Notes: generated by a model from the letters alone, not told the origin. A DNA stretch of 5,102 nucleotides from Chloroflexota bacterium (GCA_003446775.1 DMCH01000180.1:9257-14358); one strand, 5' to 3'. Counted from the stretch's first letter, positions 1 through 4,502 are shown. Program-made: numbers and translations.

Positions 1-201
1 GGCAAGGGCATGGGCCTCATATGGGACATCGTGGTCGGCATCCTGGGAGCGTTCCTGGGCGGCTGGCTCGCGAGCCTCGTCGGCCTGCCTGTAGCGACAG
101 GCACGTTCACGATCGGCGGAGTCCTGGCCGCGTTCGTCGGCGCGGTCATCCTCCTGGTCATATTCCGAGCCTTGACTCACCGCGGGATGATCCACAGCTA
201 G
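1..201 (+). CDS. GlsB/YeaQ/YmgE-family small membrane protein (5' end outside window)
   Basis: This is the C-terminal part of a small, very hydrophobic protein of the GlsB/YeaQ/YmgE (transglycosylase-associated) family. The reading frame is open from base 1, and the first residues Gly-Lys-Gly before Met-4 fit the family's middle loop, so ATG 10 is probably internal and the true start lies upstream. The visible part has two membrane segments: one with the glycine pattern DIVVGILGAFLGGWLASLVG, and one from about residue 38 (IGGVLAAFVGAVILLVIFRA), followed by a short polar tail RGMIHS. Family members are usually 80-90 residues with three helices. They are often induced by stress, but their biochemical role is unclear. 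The gene is followed at once by an intrinsic terminator. Its last codons and stop appear copied at the duplication junction near 1530-1545. Confidence 0.85.
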   Translation, partial: GKGMGLIWDIVVGILGAFLGGWLASLVGLPVATGTFTIGGVLAAFVGAVILLVIFRALTHRGMIHS

Positions 202-214
202 ATATCGCTTTCGT

Positions 215-253
215 AAGGCCTCGCAGGACTACCCCCCGCGAGGCCTTTTCTTT
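215..253 (+). terminator. Intrinsic terminator after the glsB-like gene (copy 1)
   Basis: A perfect 10-bp stem pairs AAGGCCTCGC (215-224) with GCGAGGCCTT (238-247). The 13-base loop is AGGACTACCCCCC, and the stem runs into TTTTCTTT. This is a textbook Rho-independent terminator 13 bases after the glsB-like stop codon. It should isolate the DUF3494 gene from the upstream gene. A nearly identical copy lies at 1560-1597. Confidence 0.93.
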
Positions 254-283
254 GCCCTTCGAGAGCTCCGATTGGGGGTTGGT

Positions 284-325
284 CTTAAGCATTTGTGAGT
301 GTATTGCTGACTTTGTTACGGGTGC
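284..325 (+). promoter_or_regulatory. Conserved upstream block, candidate promoter of DUF3494 copy 1
   Basis: This 42-base block matches 1626-1667 at 36 of 42 positions. It includes an invariant 18-base core, TTGCTGACTTTGTTACGG. The sequence on both sides of it has diverged between the copies. It lies after the terminator and about 95 bases before the GTG start, where a promoter is expected. TTGTGA or TTGCTG could serve as a -35 element, but I see no convincing -10 at standard spacing, so the exact promoter is not assigned. An activator site is an alternative. Confidence 0.5.
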
Positions 326-388
326 CAAGCGAACCTGGGTCGCAGCGGGAACGCTTCGGAAAGATTTCACCGCTATGCCTGCTGGCGC

Positions 389-410
389 GGTCCAAAAAGG
401 ACCAAGGAGA
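389..410 (+). promoter_or_regulatory. Leader hairpin next to the ribosome binding site of DUF3494 copy 1
   Basis: GGTCC (389-393) pairs with GGACC (399-403) around a loop of five A. The Shine-Dalgarno AAGGAGA (404-410) follows directly and leads to GTG 421. Copy 2 keeps both arms but has a different loop (1719-1732). The hairpin abuts the ribosome site rather than covering it, so it could protect the mRNA 5' end or tune initiation. Confidence 0.5.
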
Positions 411-420
411 AATTTACCAA

Positions 421-1449
421 GTGAAACGCATGCTGTTCAAAGTTCGATTTCTGGGGCTTGTTTCCCTTGCCCTCCTCGCGGGAGTGTGGCCGACGGCCGC
501 CTTGGCAGCGACCGCGCCCGGACTGGGTTCGGCGTCGACCTTCGCAGTCCTGAGCGCAGCACCCCTGAATGGTGGGGCGGTGACATGCACCGACGGCACA
601 ATCACGGGAGACGTAGGCTCCTCCGGTCCCATGGCCTCGGTCGTTCAAACCAGGTGCACGATCAATGGGGCGATCGTCGCGCCGGTCTCCGCTGGTGTTG
701 TAGCCGACTTCAACAGCGCTTACGCCGCGTTTGCGGCCATTCCTTGCGGCACGACCCTCACCGGCACCCTCGCCGGCGTTACGCTCGCGCCCGGTGTCTA
801 CTGCTTCGCTGCAGCGGCCACGCTGACCGGCACGTTGACTCTCAAGGGACCCGCCAACGGGACCTGGATCTTCAAGATCGGGACCAGCGGGACGGGCGCC
901 CTGACGGGTACCAATTTCTCGGTGGTCATGGCGGGCGGCGCGGTGCCCTGCAGTGTGAATTGGTGGGTCGCCCAGGCCGCGACGATGACGACTTCGAACT
1001 TCGTGGGAACGATTCTCGCGGGTGCGGCCATCACCCTCACCGGCGGAACCTTTGCCGGTGATGCGCTCGCGAAAGCCGCAGTGACGATCACGGGCACCGC
1101 ACTTACCGGCTGCGCGGGTGGCAAAGGCGAAGGCCACGAAAAGCAGCACTGCAACCAGGGCGTGGGCAACGGCCCCGAGGGTTGCGATCCAGGTAACTCG
1201 AACAACAAGAACACTTCCAATGACGAGCTCGGCGGCACACCTGGGGACCCGGGTCGCCAGGGCCGCAAGAGCAGTGACGTGGCCAGCATGGCGATCAACG
1301 CCACAAGCACCGGGACGAGCAACGTCACAAGCAACGCAACCAACCACGCTATGAGCAACGCCGCCGCCAACGCGACGAGCAAGGTCGGCAAAGCTCCCGG
1401 CAAGAGCAACGGCAAGGGCACGGGCAAGAGCAACGGCAAGAACAAGTAG
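421..1449 (+). CDS. Secreted DUF3494 (ice-binding-like) protein, copy 1, with low-complexity tail
   Basis: 342 residues. The GTG at 421 is chosen because AAGGAGA lies about 11 bases upstream and because it gives a signal peptide of the same length as the paralogue at 1749. That signal has a basic start (KRMLFK), a hydrophobic core and an ALA cleavage site after residue 29. The mature protein opens with APGLGSASTFAVLSA, a hallmark of the DUF3494 beta-solenoid family, and the domain runs to about residue 236, with conserved stretches such as LTLAPGVYCF and GTWIFKIGTS. Some family members bind ice and others act in adhesion; ice binding here is inferred from the family only. Eight cysteines are shared with the paralogue, which suggests disulfides. 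After the domain comes a Gly/Asn-rich module with CX10C (C244, C255), then an Ala/Ser/Thr/Asn-rich stretch and a Lys/Gly/Ser/Asn end (GKSNGKGTGKSNGKNK). No LPXTG or membrane anchor is visible, so the protein is probably released or held by charge. Confidence 0.88.
   Translation: MKRMLFKVRFLGLVSLALLAGVWPTAALAATAPGLGSASTFAVLSAAPLNGGAVTCTDGTITGDVGSSGPMASVVQTRCTINGAIVAPVSAGVVADFNSAYAAFAAIPCGTTLTGTLAGVTLAPGVYCFAAAATLTGTLTLKGPANGTWIFKIGTSGTGALTGTNFSVVMAGGAVPCSVNWWVAQAATMTTSNFVGTILAGAAITLTGGTFAGDALAKAAVTITGTALTGCAGGKGEGHEKQHCNQGVGNGPEGCDPGNSNNKNTSNDELGGTPGDPGRQGRKSSDVASMAINATSTGTSNVTSNATNHAMSNAAANATSKVGKAPGKSNGKGTGKSNGKNK
1399..1440 (+). repeat. Short in-frame direct repeat in the tail of DUF3494 copy 1
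   Basis: The 18 bases GGCAAGAGCAACGGCAAG occur at 1399-1416 and again at 1423-1440, encoding GKSNGK twice. Related AGCAAC units are scattered from about 1318. This points to growth of the tail by slippage or small duplications. The tail is absent from the translated part of copy 2. Confidence 0.8.
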
Positions 1450-1545
1450 TTGTTACTGAGCTTGGAGTCGAGGCTGGGGCGGCTGCGGCAGCGCCGCCGC
1501 CTCAGCCTGCTCAAGCAAGTCCTGGCGGTCATTGTTCACGCCTAG
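1450..1545 (+). pseudogene. Truncated copy of the small membrane-protein ORF
   Basis: Directly after the TAG of DUF3494 copy 1, and in the same frame, a TTG-started 31-codon ORF matches the first 27 residues of the complete small ORF at 2664 (LLSLESRLGRLR, then RRRLSL and KQVLAV). It loses similarity after base 1529, just before the membrane segment would begin. It then continues as IVHA and a TAG that aligns with MIHS and the stop of the glsB-like gene. I therefore read it as a fusion remnant formed by the duplication. Among codons 2-27, seven differences from the other copy are synonymous and two change the residue, so it either decayed only recently, was homogenised, or is still constrained. 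TTG is a weak start and expression is uncertain. Confidence 0.6.
1471..1508 (+). other. Conserved RNA hairpin after DUF3494 copy 1
   Basis: A 13-bp stem pairs 1471-1483 (AGGCTGGGGCGGC) with 1496-1508 (GCCGCCTCAGCCT) around a 12-base loop, with a single G-T wobble. No T-run follows, so it is not a standard terminator. The equivalent hairpin after copy 2 (2685-2722) keeps all 13 pairs through one compensatory and one wobble-preserving change. It overlaps the small ORF. Confidence 0.6.
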
Positions 1546-1559
1546 ATATCGCGTTCGTC

Positions 1560-1597
1560 AGGCCTCGCAGGACTACCCCCCGCGAGGCCTTTTCTTT
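1560..1597 (+). terminator. Intrinsic terminator between the DUF3494 genes (copy 2)
   Basis: A 9-bp stem pairs AGGCCTCGC (1560-1568) with GCGAGGCCT (1582-1590), followed by TTTTCTTT. The 13-base loop AGGACTACCCCCC is identical to that of the terminator at 215-253. It should end transcripts of DUF3494 copy 1, making the two paralogues separate transcription units. By position it derives from the glsB terminator, carried along in the duplication. Confidence 0.92.
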
Positions 1598-1625
1598 GTC
1601 GTCGGCAGTGCGCCTGCGCCTACGC

Positions 1626-1667
1626 CTTAAGTATTTGTGGGGCTGTTGCTGACTTTGTTACGGCTGC
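1626..1667 (+). promoter_or_regulatory. Conserved upstream block, candidate promoter of DUF3494 copy 2
   Basis: This is the counterpart of 284-325, matching at 36 of 42 positions and carrying the same 18-base core TTGCTGACTTTGTTACGG. It lies about 80 bases before the GTG start at 1749. Its conservation inside otherwise diverged leader sequence suggests that both paralogues answer to the same sigma factor or regulator. The -10 element is not assigned. Confidence 0.5.
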
Positions 1668-1718
1668 GAAGCCACGGTAGGTGCTGGAAGGGTTCGGCCC
1701 CGTCGTCCCTATTGGCGT

Positions 1719-1738
1719 GGTCCAAGTGGACCGAGGAG
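1719..1738 (+). promoter_or_regulatory. Leader hairpin next to the ribosome binding site of DUF3494 copy 2
   Basis: GGTCC (1719-1723) and GGACC (1728-1732) enclose the loop AAGT. The Shine-Dalgarno GAGGAG (1733-1738) follows immediately, ten bases before GTG 1749. Stem and position match 389-410 while the loop differs in length and sequence, as expected if the structure matters rather than the sequence. Confidence 0.5.
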
Positions 1739-1748
1739 AAAGAAGAGC

Positions 1749-2636
1749 GTGACACGCGTGATTTACAGGTTTCGGTTTCTTCCGCTCGTCATGGTGGCCG
1801 TACTCGCGGCAGTGTCGCCGATGGCAGCCCAGGCCGCGACGGCGCCCGGACTGGGAACGGCCTCCAACTTCGCAGTTCTGAGTGCAGCCCCCAATGGCGG
1901 GGGAGCGGTCACCTGCACCGACGGCACAATCACCGGAAACGTCGGCTCCTCCGGGGCCCGAGCTTCGGTGGTCCAGACCAACTGTCCGATCTCGGGCGCG
2001 ATCATCGCGCCGGTCTCGGCCCAGGTTATAGCTGACTTCAATAGCGCATACGCCGCGTACGCGGCCATCCCCTGCGACCAGGTCCTCACCGGCACCCTCG
2101 CAGGCGTTACCCTCACACCCGGTGTCTACTGCTTCGATGCAGCGGCCACTCTGACCGGCACGTTGACTCTCAAGGGACCCGCCAACGGGACCTGGATCTT
2201 CAAGATCGGGACGAGCGGAACCGGCGCCCTCACAGGCACCAGTTTCACGGTCGTCATGGCCGGCGGCGGAGTGCCGTGCAACGTGAATTGGTGGGTCGCA
2301 CAGGCGGCGACAATGACCGATTCGAACTTCATAGGAACGATTCTTGCCGGTGCAGCCATCACCCTGACACGTGGCACCTTCCAAGGTGATGCTCTCGCCA
2401 AGGCTGCGGTGACGATCACTGGCACCGCGGTTACAGGTTGCCCGGGTGGCAAGGGCCACGAGGGCCAGGAGAAGCAGCACTGCAACCAGGGCGTGGGCAA
2501 CGGCCCCGAGGGTTGCGATCCAGGTAACTCAAATCAGGGTTGCGCGAGCCGGTCCAATGACGAGCTCGGCGGCACGCCAGGCGACCCGGGTCGTCAGGGT
2601 GGAAACCGCATCGACTGCGACGTAGCCAAGAGTTAG
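1749..2636 (+). CDS. Secreted DUF3494 (ice-binding-like) protein, copy 2
   Basis: 295 residues, paralogous to the protein at 421. GTG 1749 has GAGGAG ten bases upstream. The signal peptide (TRVIYRFRF, then a hydrophobic core) ends at an AQA site after residue 29, exactly as in copy 1. The DUF3494 domain spans about residues 35-237 and shows APGLGTASNFAVLSA, LTPGVYCF and GTWIFKIGTS. The CX10C module (C245, C256) is followed by SNDELGGTPGDPGRQGG. The protein has ten cysteines, eight shared with copy 1 plus two in the tail. It ends early: after the TAG at 2634-2636 the same frame reads DKGNSKSN and then a second TAG at 2661, which aligns with the stop of copy 1. The long Ala/Asn/Lys tail of copy 1 is therefore missing here. 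Role at the cell surface or outside is likely; ice binding is inferred from family only. Confidence 0.88.
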   Translation: MTRVIYRFRFLPLVMVAVLAAVSPMAAQAATAPGLGTASNFAVLSAAPNGGGAVTCTDGTITGNVGSSGARASVVQTNCPISGAIIAPVSAQVIADFNSAYAAYAAIPCDQVLTGTLAGVTLTPGVYCFDAAATLTGTLTLKGPANGTWIFKIGTSGTGALTGTSFTVVMAGGGVPCNVNWWVAQAATMTDSNFIGTILAGAAITLTRGTFQGDALAKAAVTITGTAVTGCPGGKGHEGQEKQHCNQGVGNGPEGCDPGNSNQGCASRSNDELGGTPGDPGRQGGNRIDCDVAKS

Positions 2637-2663
2637 GACAAAGGAAACAGCAAGAGCAACTAG

Positions 2664-2819
2664 GTGTTATTGAGCTTGGAGTCAAGGTTGGGTCGGCTGC
2701 GCCATCGCCGCCGACTCAGCCTCTTCAAGCAAGTCCTGGCGGTGGTCGGTCCCCTGCTTCTCGGAGTCTCGATCGTCCTCCTGCTCGCCGGTTTTGGAGT
2801 CATCGCTAGCACGCGCTGA
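2664..2819 (+). CDS. Small single-span membrane protein (51 aa), unrecognised
   Basis: A GTG-started ORF begins immediately after an in-frame-aligned TAG (2661-2663) behind DUF3494 copy 2. It encodes a strongly basic front (R8, R11, R13, R15-R17, K22) and one hydrophobic helix at about residues 24-48 (VLAVVGPLLLGVSIVLLLAG, then FGVIA). This predicts a one-helix inner membrane protein with its N-terminus in the cytoplasm. The case for coding is that its first 27 codons match the truncated copy at 1450, with mainly synonymous differences. There is no good Shine-Dalgarno at normal spacing, so translation may be coupled to the upstream gene, although the early stop of copy 2 now leaves a 27-base gap. 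The helix loosely recalls the front of PGPGW-type membrane proteins (weak resemblance from memory). Function unknown. Confidence 0.55.
   Translation: MLLSLESRLGRLRHRRRLSLFKQVLAVVGPLLLGVSIVLLLAGFGVIASTR
2685..2722 (+). other. Conserved RNA hairpin after DUF3494 copy 2
   Basis: A 13-bp stem pairs 2685-2697 (AGGTTGGGTCGGC) with 2710-2722 (GCCGACTCAGCCT) around a 12-base loop, with two G-T wobbles. Relative to 1471-1508, the pair G1479-C1500 has become T2693-A2714, and C1474-G1505 has become T2688-G2719. No T-run follows. It lies wholly inside the small ORF. Confidence 0.6.
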
Positions 2820-2853
2820 GGCGCCCGCGCAACCGGCGACGATATATGGTGCC

Positions 2854-4158
2854 GTGGTGAATCCGACTGCGGCTCCCGTTGGATACGGCATCGATTTCGG
2901 GACGAGCAACAGCGCGATCTCGGTCGCCTATCCCGACCGTGTCGAGGTGCTCCCGTTGGGGCCATCGCGATCCGCGATGACGCTGCCTTCGTTCGTCTAT
3001 CTCCATCGCGGCGGGCGTCGCGCCGCGGGCGATGAGGCGGTGAGGACGTTCCTCAAGTCCGGGCACGAAAAGACCGACTGCTGGAACTGCGCTCTGGCGC
3101 CATACGGTTGGGACACCGACTGCCGGCAGTACCGCAAGGGCGGAGGATGCAACGACGCACGGCTGCTGTCCGGCGTGAAACACGACCTGGCGAAGGTTGG
3201 TTTCGCGGGGACCAATTCCTGGGCGACCGACTTCACCGTGGGCTCACTGGTCGCTGTCGTGCTGAGGCGCCTGAAGAACGAAGCCGACGCAGCCGTCGAC
3301 GAAGGGGCTCGACGCGTTGTGCTGGGACATCCAGTGGTCTTCGCCGGCGCCGATCCGTCCGACCGCGCCGCGTCAGATGCGGAGGCTTTCAGCCGTCTGG
3401 AGCAGGCGGCGGTCGAGGCCGGATTCGAAGAGGTCGCGTTTTTGCCCGAGCCGACGGCAGCCGTCATCGGCGAGCCGACCCATCACGGTGTCGAGATCGC
3501 TGTGGACTTTGGCGGGGGCACGTTCGACGTCGCCGTGATGGACTCGCGCGATGGCGAGTCGCGCATCGCAGGCCTGTCCGGCGTCGCAGTCGGCGGCGAG
3601 GTGCTGGACGGCGTCCTGTTCGAAACCAGCGTCGGGCCGGCGCTCGGATTGGAGGTGCTGCCCAACTGGTTGTTCAACGAGCTTCGCACCGCGAGCTCCG
3701 TAAGGCTCCTCATGGCCGACCCGGGCATCCCCGCCATCCTGGCGAGAATCGGTGGCAAAGAGGCCGAGCTTGCCCACGCACTGCTCTATCAGGGGTACGC
3801 ATATGACTTCTACAAGGCGATCGAGGCAGCGAAGATCGCACTCTCGAGCTCGGAGGTCACGGAGCTGCGGTTCTCACCCCTCGGCCTGCACGTGACGCTG
3901 CGGCGAACGGCTTTCGAGTCGATGATCCGACCCGAGCTGGACCTGGTCCGCGAGGCGATCGGGCGAGCGCTCGACGAGGCTCGCATCCAGGCGACAGAGG
4001 TAGAACGAGTGCTGCTGACGGGCGGCTCTGCCTACATTCCCGCCTTCCGCGACGACCTGGCCCGGACTTTTGGCGAAGATCGGCTGGAGCAGCGAGATGC
4101 ATTCACCGCAGTCGTTCACGGACTGGGCGTCCGCGCCCAGCAGTTGTGGGGACTTTGA
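2854..4158 (+). CDS. YegD-like Hsp70-family ATPase without substrate-binding domain
   Basis: 434 residues from GTG 2854. A TTG at 2794 would add 20 residues and overlap the small ORF; neither start has a clear ribosome site, and 2854 is preferred because the ATPase core begins soon after it. The actin/Hsp70 fold is clear: phosphate-1 loop DFGTSNS (14-20), phosphate-2 loop DFGGGTFD from residue 218, and adenosine motif LLTGGSAYIPAF from about 387. The stretch VVLGHPVVFAG and later EPTAAVIGE match the YegD branch, whose members are about 450 residues and lack the peptide-binding domain of DnaK. The protein is therefore probably a soluble ATP-dependent chaperone-like factor with unknown clients. 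Odd for this family is a four-cysteine segment (C76, C79, C90, C99; CX2CX10CX8C) that could hold zinc. It sits 34 bases after the small membrane ORF and may share its transcript. Confidence 0.85.
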   Translation: MVNPTAAPVGYGIDFGTSNSAISVAYPDRVEVLPLGPSRSAMTLPSFVYLHRGGRRAAGDEAVRTFLKSGHEKTDCWNCALAPYGWDTDCRQYRKGGGCNDARLLSGVKHDLAKVGFAGTNSWATDFTVGSLVAVVLRRLKNEADAAVDEGARRVVLGHPVVFAGADPSDRAASDAEAFSRLEQAAVEAGFEEVAFLPEPTAAVIGEPTHHGVEIAVDFGGGTFDVAVMDSRDGESRIAGLSGVAVGGEVLDGVLFETSVGPALGLEVLPNWLFNELRTASSVRLLMADPGIPAILARIGGKEAELAHALLYQGYAYDFYKAIEAAKIALSSSEVTELRFSPLGLHVTLRRTAFESMIRPELDLVREAIGRALDEARIQATEVERVLLTGGSAYIPAFRDDLARTFGEDRLEQRDAFTAVVHGLGVRAQQLWGL

Positions 4159-4160
4159 CA
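4155..4160 (+). promoter_or_regulatory. Candidate -35 element of the arsR operon
   Basis: A perfect TTGACA overlaps the stop codon of the Hsp70-like gene, 34 bases before arsR ATG 4194. At 17-base spacing the -10 would be poor (AACTGT). TGTAGT at 4183-4188 fits a -10 better and would start transcription near the ATG, but the spacer would be 22 bases. The assignment is tentative. Confidence 0.4.
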
Positions 4161-4170
4161 AACGCGCCGT

Positions 4171-4196
4171 CATGTGCAACTGTGTAGTTGCACATG
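4171..4196 (+). promoter_or_regulatory. Inverted-repeat operator over the arsR start codon
   Basis: CATGTGCAACT (4171-4181) and AGTTGCACATG (4186-4196) form a perfect 11-bp inverted repeat around GTGT. Its last three bases are the arsR start codon ATG. A dyad of this size in the promoter region of an ArsR-family gene is the expected binding site of the dimeric repressor. Bound protein would block both transcription and entry into the gene. A transcription terminator is unlikely, since no T-run follows. Confidence 0.82.
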
Positions 4197-4502
4197 AATG
4201 ATGCCGTGTTCGGCGCACTCGCCGATCCCACCCGCCGGCAACTGCTCGAGCGCCTGGCCATGGGCCCCACCACCGCGACGGGGCTATCCGAGCGGTTCCC
4301 ATTGACGCGTCAGGGGGTTGTGAAACACCTGGGCGCGCTTGCTGACGCGGGGATGGTCGCCAAGGAGCGACACGGACGCGAGGTCCACTACCGCCTGGAG
4401 AGCGCACCACTAGACGACGCGACCGCGTGGCTCACGACCCTGTCGGCACGATGGGAGCGGCGACTGCTGCGGCTCAAGCGCTTCGTCGAGGAGGATTCGT
4501 GA
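4194..4502 (+). CDS. ArsR-family winged-helix repressor
   Basis: 102 residues from ATG 4194; an in-frame TTG at 4188 would add two. The fold is a typical ArsR/SmtB winged helix: the opening FGALADPTRRQLLERLA, a recognition helix around residues 38-50 (TRQGVVKHLGALADAG), and a wing around 58-66 (ERHGREVHY). The protein contains no cysteine, so the classical metal-sensing CXC site is missing and the signal is not arsenic or zinc bound through thiols. This matches the common ArsR subgroup paired with SRPBCC proteins. No Shine-Dalgarno precedes the ATG, so the transcript may be leaderless. It overlaps the next gene by four bases (GTGA). The palindrome over its start predicts autorepression of the whole operon. 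Confidence 0.92.
   Translation: MNDAVFGALADPTRRQLLERLAMGPTTATGLSERFPLTRQGVVKHLGALADAGMVAKERHGREVHYRLESAPLDDATAWLTTLSARWERRLLRLKRFVEEDS

Larger units (their letters stand above)
198..1529 (+). repeat. Tandem duplication unit, copy 1
   Basis: This segment holds the glsB terminator, the conserved upstream block, the leader hairpin, the DUF3494 gene and the front of the small ORF. The same elements recur in the same order at 1542-2743. The left edge may reach about ten bases further into the glsB-like gene. Similarity at the right edge ends abruptly after CAAGTCCTGGCGGT. The copies have diverged clearly, so the duplication is not very recent. Confidence 0.85.
1542..2743 (+). repeat. Tandem duplication unit, copy 2
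   Basis: This is the second unit, starting with CTAGATATCGC and the terminator copy and ending in the small ORF at CAAGTCCTGGCGGT. Unlike copy 1, the small ORF continues past this point into a membrane segment. No third terminator copy follows. The first 57 bases match copy 1 at 55 positions, far better than the spacer sequence just after them. Confidence 0.85.

Noticed and set aside
1..15. Similarity of the first bases (GGCAAGGGCATGGGC) to the tail of DUF3494 copy 1 near 1411
   Set aside because: It is short, and in the first case it is explained by the Gly-Lys-Gly-Met-Gly loop of the GlsB family. It is most likely coincidence.
300..420. Possible cyclic-di-GMP or other known riboswitch in the DUF3494 leaders
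   Set aside because: I looked for the conserved core of known classes and found none. Apart from the short hairpin and upstream block the two leaders are poorly conserved.
21..1061. Long + strand frame overlapping the glsB-like gene and DUF3494 copy 1
   Set aside because: It is an Arg/His-rich out-of-phase translation typical of GC-rich shadows. It crosses a terminator and overlaps two well-supported genes.
1399..1440. CRISPR-like or mobile-element repeat
   Set aside because: There are only two short in-frame units with no regular spacers, explained by a low-complexity protein tail.
1471..1508. Intrinsic terminator for DUF3494 copy 1 at this hairpin
   Set aside because: The stem is strong but no T-run follows. 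The true terminator with T-run is at 1560-1597.
373..2480. Long minus-strand frames opposite both DUF3494 genes (373-1347 and 1620-2480)
   Set aside because: Both look alike only because the sense genes are paralogues. The products are low-complexity, Gly/Arg-rich, with no recognisable domain or ribosome site.
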